A program made the translations under genes and the position numbers. DNA of 64,000 bases from Siphonodentalium dalli (Eukaryota; Mollusca; Scaphopoda; Gadilida; Siphonodentaliidae), in assembly GCA_032622095.1 (NCBI GenBank), contig CP136069.1, forward strand, positions 14,244,450 to 14,308,449, given 5' to 3'. Below are positions 1 to 11,988 of this stretch, one piece after another. Under the pieces are notes generated by a model, which saw only the letters and a list, made by a program, of their open reading frames with translations, searched no databases and had not been told where the DNA came from. Position 1 is the first letter of the stretch. Every line of letters begins with the position of its first letter.

Positions 1-935
1 GATATTGACTATATAATAAAATGCAATAAAAGTTTGTATACCCAACCCTTTGTATCACGCCGCTGTGACTAGCCATGAGAATATACACATAAAATGTTCA
101 AATCGACATGCAATATAAGTATACGTACACCCCAACCCACTGTGCCACCCATCTGTGACGATGTGATCAGCCTTGATGACATACACACGAAATAATCAAA
201 TAGACCTGACAGTGTTCCATGCAATATAAGTACGCACACCCTAACCCAACGCCGCAACGTCTCTACATGGGACATATTGTTACATCTGAAAACATGCACA
301 TGAAATGTTCAAGCAGACATGGTCCCATGCAATATAAGTGCGTACATGCCAATCCCATGTCGCCGCGTCCCTACATGTAACCAGTCGTGAGAACGTGCAC
401 ATGAACATGTCAAACAGATCCGAGAGTGTCACAATCAATATTATAAAAAGTACACACTGCACCCCAGCCACATGTCGCCGCGTCCCTACATGTGATGACC
501 AGACGTGAAAACATGCACATGAAATAAAAGATATTGCTTATATAATCAAATGCAATAACAGTATGTATACCCAACCCCTTGTATCACGTCGCTGTGACCA
601 GCCATGAAAAGATACACATGAAATGTTCAAACCAACCGGACAGTTTTGTATGCTATGTAACTATACGTACACCCCAACCCCCTGTGACAGCCCTCTGTGA
701 CGATGTGGTCAGCATTGTTAACATACACATGAAATAATCAAATAGACCTGACAGTGTCCCATGTAATATAAGTACGTACACCCTAACCCCATGTCGCCAC
801 GTCTGTACACGGAACATATTGTGACATGTGAAAACATGCACATGAAATGTTCAAACAGACATGGTCCCATGCATTATAAGTGGATACACGTGAATCTAAT
901 GTCGCCGCGTCCCTACATCTAACCAGCCGTGATAA
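1..935. repeat. satellite with higher-order period
   Basis: Degenerate monomers of about 100-110 bp recur throughout. Shared blocks are a CAATATAAGT stretch, a CCAACCC block, GTCGCCGCGTCCCTACATG and ACATGCACATGAAATGTTC. A larger period is visible: the segment starting at base 1 (GATATTGACTATATAATAAA) recurs with few changes at about 529, suggesting a unit of about 528 bp made of several monomers. The array is cut by the left window edge. Open frames here on the minus strand are by-products of the repeat. Confidence 0.8.
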
Positions 936-2718
936 AATGATATAGAAGCTCAGAGTATTCTCCCTTGATTTGTGTTAACTTTGGACAGCATTTAAAACGG
1001 CAGATTAGTAATATCGTGACCGACAGATGACGCCAGTCATTTTGATATATTGAAATGAAAAATGCGAGGGGGCAGTGCACGAAACTTGAAATTTTCAGGA
1101 TTGGCTTACGGACTAATAGCGTTTGGGCATTTGCGCGTTACACGCAATGTCGTGTGATAAACTACCGAACTGCTGAAACCGATGATCACGTGTATCTTAT
1201 GGGCTATTTCATTGTTGGTGGGATCTTTACCTCAATGCAGAAACAAATTGTTTCTAACCAAGGATGGGGTGTTATTAATGAGCTCTCTTCTGATGCACGA
1301 GTTGGACGATTTGTTTAGTAGTTAGGGCGTGTACCATGTCCATATCACGTAACATAAGGGTTCGGGCGGTAAACACAGTCATTCTTTCTAATGTTGTTAG
1401 CTCATGGGTTCCGGGTATCAGCGTGTGTCTCCTAACAATGATATGTTGTTACCCTCGGGCCTAGATTGATGTCACATTGATAACGCATTCGTGCTAATAT
1501 AGACTAGTGGTGCTAATTGGGAGTAAGTGTCAGTATTAGGCGCCAGGTTAAATTTGCAGAGAATTTGATTATGAAAGTTTGATTAGCTTGGTGCGTTGTG
1601 GGATGTAGGATCCTGATACGATCACTGTCCCGTCTCAAAGTAGTCAAAGATGCTGCACCAGGGATGCAGTGACGAGGCGGCTCGATGCTACCCGACGGAC
1701 GTAGCGACGAGGCGGCTGGAGTGTCAACATGCCTAACATCAGCTGAATATCTCTGATCGAAATAATGTTGATATTGTTCCGATAGGTCCATAGTAACTCA
1801 GAAAACAGAGCATTTTTAAATGACTTCCAGGTGTAAATGTTTAACCCTCACTTTGAAGATTCTTGAGAATATTTATATTTTTCATGTTGAAAGATTATGC
1901 AGTGAACGTAAACGGCTAATGTGGAAGAAAAAAAAAGAAAAAAGATGTATTTGAAACTCCAGTGTATAATCCGATTACGAATGCGTAGTTGATAATTTGC
2001 ACACCAAATCTGGACATATTTACTGTTGATTAAATACATCTTCCAGTCTGTAAATTGGTCCGATTTTAGCCACACATATATAGGACAAGAGGGTAATTTA
2101 GGGGGTTTCCACAGGCGCATTTAACACGCTCCGCTACCGGTCCCATTTTACACTGCCCAATACGCCGACGCTATACATTCGCGCCTGCGTCACGTTAATG
2201 GTTCTATAATAAGGACAAGGAAATCTATACAATTCCCCCGTTTTACCATCGCTCGGAAATCGGACAAATTTAGTTCATATATCCGAGCAATGGTGTCGAT
2301 GTCACCACGGGTGTTTCGACGAAGGATTCATCTTTCAATCAATACCACAAGCGCCACTCGTTACCATTTCTATCCATGGCATTTGATAATACTTTACCAC
2401 CGAATATTGTCTCCAGAGAGCGTAAAAACCAAGATTGATCCGCCTCAAAAATAATGGCTGATATGATTCTCTTAAATTCACCCCCATACATGCTATTATA
2501 ATTAAAAAACGACCAAACGGTCAACTAAACAGCTAGAGCTCAGTTAATTCTTAAAGGTACTCAATCCGATCAGATGGTTCCCATATAATCAAGTTACAAC
2601 AACAACATTTCTTGCAAACACGCTTTTGTTATCAGAATCGACTAATTGCAACAAAATAATTCTAACCGCTGTCAACTATGGTATAAAATTTCCCAAACGT
2701 GTTATTTAATAACACGTT
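936..2718. other. no recognisable gene
   Basis: Short open frames exist at 1055-1318 (+), 1513-1791 (-), 1848-2120 (-) and 2339-2524 (-). None shows a family motif, signal peptide or convincing splice context. A GACGAGGCGGCT block occurs twice near 1668-1711. I cannot assign a function to anything here. Confidence 0.5.
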
Positions 2719-3860
2719 GTTCAACGAAATACGGCCGTATTATCACTGACATTTGGCCGTATACCACTTGATTTTAGAGTTATCCATCTTCATCCGCAAT
2801 TTTATATTTGACGACTCTTTACTGGGCCACAAATAATTATACATTTCGAGAAATAACAAATTAAAAAAAAATCGATATCTGATCACTCTGAGCTTTGATG
2901 TGTGGGTTCCTCGACTCGAATCAAATATATTTTATCCCCGAAGCCAAAGAAATAGTAACTTGGGAGCGTTAATTCGGATTATGCATCTTTAACGGCTATA
3001 TATATTATTTTCTCAAAAGAATCAGAAGTTTAATAACCCGTTCAATAGCCACAGTAGCTATCTCACCCCGTGTACATGGTATCGCCAAACCCGAGGGTAT
3101 ATATCACCAAACCAGACCATGCGGTTTTGATAAATGAACATATCTTCCCCCAGATGAATCTATATATCTCCCAGTTAAATTGTGATATCCACTATTCAAA
3201 ACGTAATGTTCCCTCAATGGGATAGCGACCATTGGTTGCTCTCACCCCGATAAATTTTATAGAAATTCCTACTCATTTACGATTTTATCATAAATAGTTG
3301 ACACTTTTTGACGTCAGGTATTCGTTTGAAACATAATTATCAGTCATAGATGGCGGATAATGCGTGTATCAATAGACAAATATTTTAATTAACCTTAAAA
3401 TTGTCTAGCCTGCAGAGCGGTTCGCAAAAATACTATCTGCGTCCAAGGGTGGGTACCCACCACAATTTCGGGTATCAAAGCCGCCGATCGATCCTGACAA
3501 CCCATAAGATTAGATTTTTTTCATCTGGTGACCATTTCAGTCCACAAATTTGGCCGAAATTATTTAAATTATCTAAATATGCGGGTTTTTTTCTGAAAAC
3601 AATTTCGTGCAAGGCTCTATAATTTGTACACGATGTGTGTAATGTGGTGGGAAAGTAACCAGATCATGTCGACCTCTCAGATGTGTACACCTGAATGGAA
3701 GTAAAACGTGTACGATCATGGCATTACTCTGCAACAGAAAAAATAGGAAATTTTGTTTTGGGCCAAAAAGAGGGGACATGCATCAAACGCTAATCCGAAA
3801 ATATGTCATTCGAAGATATGAAGTATTTATATCATACTTCATTATATTATCATCCCTGTA

Positions 3861-3936
3861 GTGAGCCTCACACAGATATACGAATATATTACTGAGAGTC
3901 GTCTGCTTGCGTCTGTGAGGGGCACCATACGGGTTA
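3861..3936 (+). repeat. hairpin core shared with the 8-12 kb MITEs
   Basis: This stretch runs from GTGAGCCTCACACAGATAT through GAGAGTCGTCTGCTTGCG to TCTGTGAGGGGCACC. It resembles the centre of the palindromic MITEs at 8261-8699 and 11989-12250, where the same order is GGAGCCCCACAC..., AGAGTGTCGTCTGCTCATG..., TGTCTGGGGCTC. Both outer arms can pair although their bases differ, which suggests the fold is retained. No MITE terminal repeat flanks this copy. Confidence 0.5.
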
Positions 3937-4842
3937 ATTCTGATCAATATGTCATTCGAAGATATGAAGTATTCTCCCTGAGTGTATTTCAATCTGCAAA
4001 TGTTATTTGTTTAAAGTGCCGAAAAACGATTGTATGTTGCTTAAGCGCTCCATCGCCGGGTTTCAGAACTGATGACGATACCAGTGACATTTCACTTATA
4101 TTACTACTGACCTATACACAATTACTTACAAATCTACACCTGCTTACTCATGTTCATAACTCTAAATTTCAAAATTAACCCTTTTTGATACCTCGCGGAC
4201 TATGCATGCGTTCTGAATTTCAAAATTGTTAAAACCCAATTACGATACTGGTACGCATACCCTTGTCATATAGTATGCTCCTATTTCCAATATTGTAAAA
4301 CACCAAGCATATATACTTCTATTATTAGTTTAGTTGACTTCTAAGTTTTCCATGTGGCGCTTCTAAATGTGTACCTAGATTTATTACACGCCTTTGTCCA
4401 TGTTATTGAAAACAGGTTTACCACTGTACTCCCCGTGTCCCCAGCCCCCATCTTACAAAGGTGTAGTTCACCCTGTAAATTTCTCCCGGATCGGTACGGC
4501 GGTTTGTTCTGTGTCGTAGCGGACCACGTTACCAATCGTCAACCATCTAGAACAACCAGGAATAGTGTTGCCATCGATGATATTCATTAATGACTCATGT
4601 TACTTTGATCAACATTAGATAGTTTGTCTGACATGTTAAATGGAGAAGTTTAGTCTCAGTATCATTCAAATGAATCTTGAGGTACCTGAACCCTAAGTGC
4701 TGCTCAATTCTAGATGATAATCAGTGTTTGAGACTGTTTGTGGGAATGTCTTATCTTATTCTATAATTTAATAGCAAGTGCATCTGTCTTAATGTTACGC
4801 GGAGCTTCAATGACTTAGGATCCTAGATAGACCAGATACCTG

Positions 4843-5109
4843 GTGTGTGTCATCATTTACACACAACGAACACTGAAATCATTCAAATCTATAATACCTG
4901 AAGACATGGGTAAAATAGTGGCAGACATGAACAGGAAACTGGACGATAATGTGAAAAGTGGCCATCATATAACTAAATTAGACACAGTCAAACAAGAAAT
5001 CTTACACGAATTTAATAAAACAAAACAGACAATGAATTCTGAAAACAAAACAGTATTAGATGAAAACCAAAATGTAAAGGAAGGTGAATGCAATGTGAGA
5101 AAAATATGA
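4843..5109 (+). CDS. hypothetical helical ORF inside the TIR element
   Basis: An 88-codon open frame. From about residue 18 the composition becomes coding-like: charged, Lys/Glu/Asn-rich, with heptad-like hydrophobic spacing (for example IVADMNRKLDDNV and KLDTVKQEILHEFNKT), suggesting a coiled coil. The first 15 residues look like read-in sequence, so the true start may be the Met at about residue 22 or an upstream splice acceptor. It ends just before the right arm of the 2719-5382 element and may be a captured exon or decayed element gene. I do not recognise a family. Confidence 0.25.
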   Translation: MCVIIYTQRTLKSFKSIIPEDMGKIVADMNRKLDDNVKSGHHITKLDTVKQEILHEFNKTKQTMNSENKTVLDENQNVKEGECNVRKI

Positions 5110-5382
5110 CAAGCAAAACTATTACATTAAAGATGCATAATCCGAATTAACGCTTGCAAATTCTATTTCCTTGGCTTTGGGGTAAAACAAGTATTTGATT
5201 CGAGTCGATGAACCCACCCATTTTAAATCTTATTATTTTTCACCACCATTAATATTTAGTGGCCCAGTAACAGTCGACGAGAAGATGGTCTCGGACAAAA
5301 TTGCGGATGAAGATGGATAACTCTAAATCAAGTGGGTTTTTTTGTGTCAGATATTTGACACACCGGTAAAATTTTGTTGAAC

Positions 5383-5577
5383 AAAATATCTCGGGGTATG
5401 TGGCCTTCCTTTATGCAAATGTTCCTTATAACCTAAAATAACCTAAAATATGTCCTGTATTGACGTCATTGCGGCGCCGCCGCCGCAAAACACCGCCGGC
5501 GGCATGTCAAGTATAAATGAAGAATAGTGTTCAATTTGCTCTAGTGAGTATGGGCGGAACCATGATTTGAAAAGACA
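5383..5577 (+). promoter_or_regulatory. promoter-like region upstream of the ATPase relic
   Basis: In order: a perfect CRE palindrome TGACGTCA at 5461-5468, a GC-rich block of GCC/GGC triplets at about 5470-5503 able to form a hairpin, and a TATA-like TATAAAT at 5512-5518. The first ATG of the following reading frame is at 5578, about 65 bp after the TATA box. This spacing suits a Pol II promoter with a short leader. Promoter activity is inferred from motif order only. Confidence 0.4.
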
Positions 5578-7219
5578 ATGTACAATCTAAGCTCACTGAG
5601 TTTGTCAACCTACAACCACGGCAGCAGCAGCAGCACCAACAAACAGCAGCAGCAACAAGCAGACGCATCAGTCACAACGACAACGACAGCAACAGCCATT
5701 ACAACAACACCAGTTACTACAACACCATCAGGGAAAACAGCAACAAAGCGACATAACATCCTGCTTTGATGATCCAATGGCCAATATACATGAAGATTTT
5801 GTCTTCAAGCATCCATTCACGGCATGCGTATGTGGACCGATATCTAGTGGGAAGACGTACTTCATGAAAACCTTGCTACAAAAGTCTGCCTAAAAAATAT
5901 CACCTGCACCTGACAGAATAATATGGTTTTATAAATATATGACAACATAAAGTATACCGTCACCCCTCAGGTCAACTTTATACGGGGAATACCAGCAAAC
6001 TTGGATTCTCTTATCAACCCCCGGTATAAAAATCTAGTCATACTCGATGACTTGATGCAAACTTCACCAAAAGACCAGAGAGTTAATGATTTACATTCCG
6101 AATGAAGTCACCATTTGAACTTATCTTTGATAAGTTTGAACCAGAATTTCTACTACAACAAAGATCCGACGCAACGACGAAATTGTCAATATTTGGTATT
6201 GTTCAATAACCCAATTGACAAGGGTTTAATTTCAACATTATCAAGACAGATGTATCCTGAATGCCCTCAGCGTATGATGCGAGAGTTTTCGGAAGCGACG
6301 AGTGAACCGTACGGTTACCTACTGGTGGATTTAAAAGCCGCAACCCCGGACACATTATGTCTGCGACAGAATGTGCTAAAAGAGGACACAAACCAACATA
6401 TGGGTGAATGGAATGGCATGAAATATAATCTCCATAAGGACAGCGAGCACCCAGATGAACAGAATGGGGTGAAATATGATGACAACAATAGCCCGGGTCA
6501 ATGGAATGGGATGAAATACGATGCCAGAGAACTCCCTGGTCAACAGGAGGGCATGACACATAATTATATTGTGCCCCAGGGTCAACATAATGGCTATACT
6601 AAGGACATGAGGACACCTGGTGAGCTCGATGAAATTAATAAGGAAAACCGTCAAAACATAGACATTCGAGAAGACATGTCGTGCCCTTGTAATGACTGCG
6701 GGCTTTTGTTCGAAGATCAGCATGATGTTCAGAGACACGTAAAAAACTGGTGTCAAGAAAATAAGTTAAAACGAAAATTAACTGAGGACACGGATGATAG
6801 TCAGAATAAGAAAATTAAATCGAATGAAGATGAATACTTCAAAAGTTTGTGTGATGAGAGTAGAGATAAAGCACAAGAAGAATGGAGTGATAACGTGGAA
6901 ACGTATACGGAAAATGGCTCGACAGAAAAAGAGCCAAAAGTACAATCTGACAAGGACCTTAAAAGTGGAGACCTTAAAAGTGATGGCATGAGGCAATTTA
7001 TGAATGGTTATGCTAGGACAATAATAAAGAATACGTTGCTGCGCAATGGGACTCTGCACAACAGAGTCATAGATAAAGTTGACAAATATTTGAATAATGG
7101 TTATGAAGATCATGATGCAGTGAAAATGTCAGTAGTAAAGTACAAACCAGTTCATGGACGAAGCAAATGACACATCTTACGAATGTGATGACAATTCGGA
7201 TGAAAGTGACAGTGAATAG
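5578..7219 (+). pseudogene. Polinton/adintovirus-type DNA-packaging ATPase relic with C-terminal C2H2 region
   Basis: The N-terminal part is Gln/Ser/Thr-rich. It is followed by a Walker A motif GPISSGKT (about 5834-5857, after FKHPFTACVC) and a Walker B-like NLVILDDLM (6031-6057). Next comes the conserved stretch after sensor motifs, LNQNFYYNKDPTQRR and ATSEPYGYLLVDLK, as in FtsK/HerA-type packaging ATPases of Polintons and adintoviruses. The C-terminal part has a repeated NGMKY motif, a C2H2-like finger (CPCNDC...HDVQRHVKNWC), a basic NLS-like KRKLTEDTDDSQNKKIK and a helical tail. Breaks: the ATG frame shifts within the Gln repeat; the Walker A frame stops at 5891; the frame resumes from about 5935 with a stop at 6103; an acidic end (to 7219) lies in another frame from about 7148. 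AATAAA follows at 7227. No viral polymerase, integrase or capsid gene is seen nearby. The ATPase assignment is fairly secure; whether the C-terminal region is an ancestral fusion or a second gene is open. Confidence 0.75.
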
Positions 7220-7226
7220 TTAATAT

Positions 7227-7232
7227 AATAAA
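7227..7232 (+). terminator. polyadenylation signal of the ATPase relic
   Basis: AATAAA lies 8 bases after the final stop codon of the acidic tail, followed by an A-run and a TTG-rich stretch. This is consistent with a very short 3' UTR. Confidence 0.4.
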
Positions 7233-7369
7233 AAAAATTGTAGTATGTACCACATGTCATGTTATTTTTCTCTTTCTCACTTGCTCTTTTCGGTGGCGCT
7301 CGCCGCCGTAGCATACCCCAGAGCTTTCCGATGAATGGCAACAAGCCATATTTCCGAATAAATCCTGAA

Positions 7370-7555
7370 TTTTGTTATATTTTTGAAATTTTTTGGAAAA
7401 TTTGAATTTTTTTGGAAGTTTTTGAAATTTTTGAAATTTTTGAAATTTTTTAAGTTTTTGGAAATTTTGATGTTTTTGAAGTTTTTTTGAAAATTTGAAG
7501 TTTTTGGAAAATTGAAATTTTTTGAAATTTTTGAGATTTTTGAAGTTTTCAATGC
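7370..7555. repeat. A/T-rich short tandem repeat (GAAATTTTT-type)
   Basis: Degenerate iterations of a 9-15 bp unit of the type TTTTTGAAATTTTTGGAA. The minus-strand open frame over it (poly Asn-Phe-Lys) is an artefact of the repeat. Confidence 0.75.
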
Positions 7556-7705
7556 GAGTGTCACTTTAACATTACCCCACAGTGTGTGCCATGTGTCACG
7601 TTAACATTAATCCATAGTGAGAGCCTAGTGTCACTTTAACAATCATCGACAGTAGGTGCCTAGTGTCCCTTTAAATTCTCTATGAGTACCGAGTGTCCCG
7701 TTCAA
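7556..7705. repeat. ~45-bp minisatellite, 4 units
   Basis: Four diverged units share AGTGTCACTTTAACA and a following CACAGTG/GACAGTAGGTGCC block. The array directly abuts the A/T-rich repeat. Confidence 0.6.
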
Positions 7706-8260
7706 GACTGAAGCTATCCTCACCAAGGTCCTCACGTGATATACATAATATACCGTTCATAGGGAGAAAGCGGGAGTTAACCAGCGGGGTCATGTACGGA
7801 CATGCCCAACTGGCATACAAATAGACCATGATGCAATGCGTGGGCGGACTGCTGAGAATATAGGTCATGTACTTCTGTGACGTCACAAACTGTCTAGACT
7901 GCAGCCAAACAGGGGCGAAATCATCACAACTGTAAATCTTGTAAAAGCTGGGTACACAACTGCAAATTTGAAAGGTTGGGTACCCAACTGAATGACATGG
8001 GGTGACATTGACCGATTCAGCTACAGTTACAGTTCCAGAATTACATACAATATGACACATGTAATGCCATGTTCAAATGTATGTTGGCGATAGAAAGACA
8101 GAACGACCGACGGATGAATAGCAGTTACTACATCTGATTGTTTCTAAATCTAATGTAGTTGATTACGAAGCCGACTATATATTGACTCTCCCTATGATAG
8201 AGTTGAACGGATTTATTTGAATTATGCTGTTGTGGCTAAATCAATTGAATCCTTCCATAT
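7706..8260. other. no recognisable gene
   Basis: A minus-strand open frame (7680-8060) begins in the minisatellite and has no family motif. Two near-repeats of the GGGTACCCAACTG/GGGTACACAACTG type lie near 7950-7990. Nothing else can be supported. Confidence 0.5.
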
Positions 8261-8699
8261 GTGACCCGCCATATCAAATCCAGTCGTAAGTCGGGATTTT
8301 TTTTACCCTGTGCCAATGCATTCTCTTATATATGCGAGTCGACCATAGGTCGCCTATCATATATAAGAGAATGCATTGGCCTAACAAATTTTTATCATTT
8401 TTTTAAAATAAATGTTTCTTACAATTTTTAGGACATAAAATAAAAAACATCCATTACCCAGCAGGGAGCCCCACACCTCTATAGAAGCATATAGAAGAGT
8501 GTTGTCTGCTCATGTTTGTCTGGGGCTCTGTATGGGTGAAATTATAAAATTGTTAAAGAATACAAGAAAAAATTATTAAAATTGTAAAAAATTGTTAGGC
8601 CAATGCGGCGACCTATGGTAGACTCGCATATATAAGAGAATGCATTGGCACAGGGTAAAAAAATCCGGACTTACGACTGGATTTGATATGGCGGGTCAC
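8261..8699 (+). mobile_element. multi-palindrome MITE, family B copy 1 (complete)
   Basis: Terminal inverted repeats GTGACCCGCCATATCAAATC... and its complement close a 439-bp element. Just inside each end is a self-complementary block of about 70 bp (CCAATGCATTCTCTTATATA... around a CGACCATAGGTCG centre). The middle carries a hairpin core bounded by GAGCCCCA and TGGGGCTC. ATAT flanks both ends, a possible 4-bp target duplication. There is no coding capacity. Confidence 0.85.
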
Positions 8700-10268
8700 A
8701 TATATGAGGGTAACAGAGACGAGTCGCGTGAACAGTCTGGGACTTTTAATTAAACATAATGAAAAAGAAATACTTCTATATTGACTGACTAGTTATAGAT
8801 CCACATATAGTTTGACAATTCCAGTCAGGGACGTCACAAAGGGGTCCTGAATTGAGGATCCACTTCAGGATTTGCGATTACATGAACTATTGATAGACTA
8901 CTGTGCACATATGCCATGCCAAGGACTTCCCATGGTCACAGCTATATTTTCCAGCTGGTTCAATTTTCCGTACCGAAATGAAACAAACACTCTGCATTCT
9001 ACCATACCAGGATTAGACTAACAATGAACGCTCTTGCTGAACCCAAACTTTCTAAATTCGATCACTTGAATAATATATTGCTGTGGCATAAAGATCGGAC
9101 AGGATATCTTTTAAATATACCTTGATTGTTAAATATAAAGAGTTGGTATTGAGACTCAAGTTATATTAACATACACAGTCTCGCTAAATGATACATGTAT
9201 AGTCAAAGGTATGAGACACCACAGTGTGTAAGCATGCAGGTCTACACGTTTTCGATGTCTTTTCGGGCATTATATTTAGCACTGTAGTCAATGGGAAAAT
9301 AAAAAAACTATGGTGATATGCAGGCCATATACACGCTAGCCTTATTGTCTGTCGATAAACGACATTAATTCCGCCATGTGAGCGCTCGTTTGATAAGGTT
9401 GTGTTATTCTATAGAGTTATGATTCGGCAAAATAACAATACAACTGGGTGGGTATCCCGAAAAGCGTCCCATCCATCGTTATTTTGTGTATGTGGATATT
9501 TTCGATTTAAATATAAATTATTGCGTGTATCCACTTACAAACACATACATTAATGACAGCCTCGTATACTCTGAAAAATACTTTACTACATGGTTACAGC
9601 CATTTTCCAACTATTTAAAATCTTTCGCACAAAAAAACGCTCTTTATTTCTATCATATCAGGGGTAGAGCGCTTTTTTCAATGCCGTGCAAATTGCTCGT
9701 TTTGTTTGGGTCACATATATATACTAACGAACCAAAGCCGGACGCTTTGGTTGTATATAGACTCTATCTGATTTCGTGACGTCACAAATTATGATCTAAT
9801 ACGACGCTTTTGAATTTGTGCGAGCACTTTTGTCGCACACTAGATTAAATCATTAATGTCGTAATTTGAAAATCTTGTTACTGTGTCTTTCGATTACTGG
9901 TATTGCAAATTTGACACACAGACGACAGGTATTATATATATATATGTTTGTTCTCAGTCAGGAATAAAGGGAGCACACCAGGAACGAAATTATCGATGAC
10001 TGTGAGTCTAACCCCATTAATTATACATAAAGATATTTGAGCGTGCATAAAAAGTTAAACTGTACTTTTCTGGTCAAGTGGTGGGTAAATCTAACTTAGT
10101 GCATATATACACATTGCTTTGTGTGTAGTTGAGATTATCGGTTGAGATCATCTACCTGTACTCATGAACCATTTGGAACAATTGGAATTATGGGCAGTTC
10201 CCGAACTGCCCATAAATCGATGAGCCAGCGAAAACGTTGGTCTCAGCATGACAAAACTGCCCGTAAAT
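8700..10268. other. no recognisable gene; one hairpin
   Basis: No supportable coding region. At about 9637-9680 an AAAAAACGCTCT...AGAGCGCTTTTTT hairpin resembles the unit repeated at 56.2 kb. A CRE-like TGACGTCA occurs at 9778-9785. A short ATATAT run lies near 9935. The open frame at 9486-9779 overlaps the hairpin and has no motif. Confidence 0.5.
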
Positions 10269-10727
10269 GTTACCCGCCATATCAAATCCAGTCGTAAGTC
10301 GGGATTTGTTTTACCCTGTGCCAATGTATTCTCTTATATATGCGAGTCGACCATAGGTCGCCTCGCATATATAAGAGAATGCATTGGCCTAACATTTTTT
10401 TACAATTTTAATAATTTGTTCTTGTATTCTTTAACATTATTATAATTTCACCCACACAGAGCCCCAGACAAACAAGAGCAGACGACACTCTTCTATATGC
10501 TTCTATATATGTGTGGGGCTCCCCGCAGGGTAATGGATGTTGTTTCTTTTTTGTCCTAAAAATTGTAAGAAACATTTATTTAAAAAACATGATAAACAAT
10601 TGTTAGGCCAATGCATTCTCTTATATATGCGAGGCGACCTATGGTCGACTCGCATATATAAGAGAATGCATTGGCACAGGATAAAAAAAAATCCCGACTT
10701 ACGACTGGATTTGATATGGCGGGTCAC
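10269..10727 (-). mobile_element. multi-palindrome MITE, family B copy 2 (complete, inverted)
   Basis: Same architecture as 8261-8699, but the central core reads on the minus strand (AGAGCCCCAGACAAACA first). Both terminal repeats are present; the left tip is slightly mutated (TTACCCGCC). AAATG lies on both sides, a possible target duplication. Small open frames over it are not genes. Confidence 0.85.
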
Positions 10728-11988
10728 AAATGTTACTATTTGCGCACTCACATCTTCCAGTTCAGCGTGTGGTGTTTTGTAATAGAGGCAAATTCTGAAA
10801 TGTAACATTTACATTTCATGCAAACTCTATCCTATCGTGTCCTATCCGTTGTAACTCTATCGATGTTTAAAGAGAATAAAAGTAGAGTAAATGTTAAAAA
10901 TTACTGCTCATAAAAGCCATAGAAATTCGTTAGGTTTAAGCAAGGTAATGAACTTTACACAAAGGATTTGTTACTAATTCTCGACAAAATTAGCCGTAAA
11001 AAATCTAATTCTTGGAAACATCCAATGCCATAACTGTCCCAATTAGTTGAGGATAGTTTATAAATTAAAGACATATTATGTACTGGTTCGGGTGCGTAAA
11101 ACTGATAAGGTAGTATTCAGGAGCTATGCCAACTGGAGGAATGTAATATTCCACTAACATCGCCGAAAATCTGAAGCAAATCGACTGTACCACTCCATAG
11201 AAAACATCGTCTGAACTACTCTCAATTGTAAATATTTGCTACTCGATTCGGGACGCATCTATCGGCGATACACTAACGAAAATGATTGCGCAAGCGAGAG
11301 TTACTGCATTTGATTAATATATAAGAATGACGCTGTTTGTTGTCAATTTGGTTATAATATTTGAAGAAATACCTACTTTGAACAAGAATAATCTACATTC
11401 TATTTGACCCCCCTACCGGAATGTCTCACATAACTTTAATAATATATTACTCTCCCGGTGGGGACTCTACGCAGGAGGCAGAACACATCGCATTGCTTTG
11501 ATCACAAGTCATGAAATCAAGATTATATTATCAAATACTTCAAATAACATATACATTATTCATTATTTCGAAAGTAACACATATCCCAGATGACAAGTTC
11601 ATAAAATATAGGTCTGTTTTGGAACTTGTTTCGACTGTTGCCATGGACCGAAATACATTAGTATGCATCAAAAGTGAAACGCTATGCAATCAATCGTCTG
11701 AAATTCAATATGAATAATCAACAATTCATGGGGATGTCTACGCAATCGATTATTATGAACAGCGTTGGTGGCCGATGGTGAAAATTGCTACAAGCACTTG
11801 TGTTCAGGATTTTGCCATTAGAACTTTCAATATTGTGTTACAAATCATTACAAAATTTGGTTTAATAATTTTCAATTTTCAATATAAAGCGACACCATGT
11901 TCAGACCTAAACATTGACATATACCGTAATGATTATTAGCTCCCATCTGGAGCTGATCCTAAACATGCCTGTAAAATTCAAAACAATT
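10728..11988. other. no recognisable gene; one dispersed repeat segment
   Basis: A segment at about 11068-11196 (with GCTATGCCAACTGGAGGAAT and ATCGCCGAAAAT) matches 17760-17880, marking a dispersed repeat of unknown type. No gene can be supported. Confidence 0.45.

Larger units (their letters stand above)
2719..5382. mobile_element. 2.66-kb element with ~260-bp inverted arms
   Basis: The left arm (2719-2992) and right arm (5127-5382) are diverged reverse complements. Shared landmarks include GATGCATAATCCGAATTAACG on the right with its complement on the left, a GGCTTTGGGG/CCCCGAAGCC block, an ACTGGGCCAC/GTGGCCCAGT block and ATCCATCTTCATCCGCAAT with its complement. The outer tips both carry GTTCAAC followed by an A-rich stretch. 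I found no clear target-site duplication. The interior holds a hairpin core (3861-3936), a 27-bp direct repeat (3801-3827 and 3947-3973) and a lysine-rich helical open frame (4843-5109). No transposase is recognisable, so this looks non-autonomous or decayed. Confidence 0.65.

Noticed and set aside
1513-1791. Minus-strand 92-codon frame
   Set aside because: No family pattern, no splice or promoter context; GC-richer but not convincingly coding.
6203-7113. Minus-strand frames opposite the ATPase relic
   Set aside because: They mirror the coding strand, have no motifs, and the plus-strand ATPase and finger motifs explain the open sequence.
7277-7564. Minus-strand frame rich in Asn-Phe-Lys
   Set aside because: Produced by the A/T short tandem repeat.
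8470-8540. tRNA-like SINE head in the MITE core
   Set aside because: The outer stem is strong, but there are no A-box or B-box promoter sequences and no CCA-adjacent acceptor layout.
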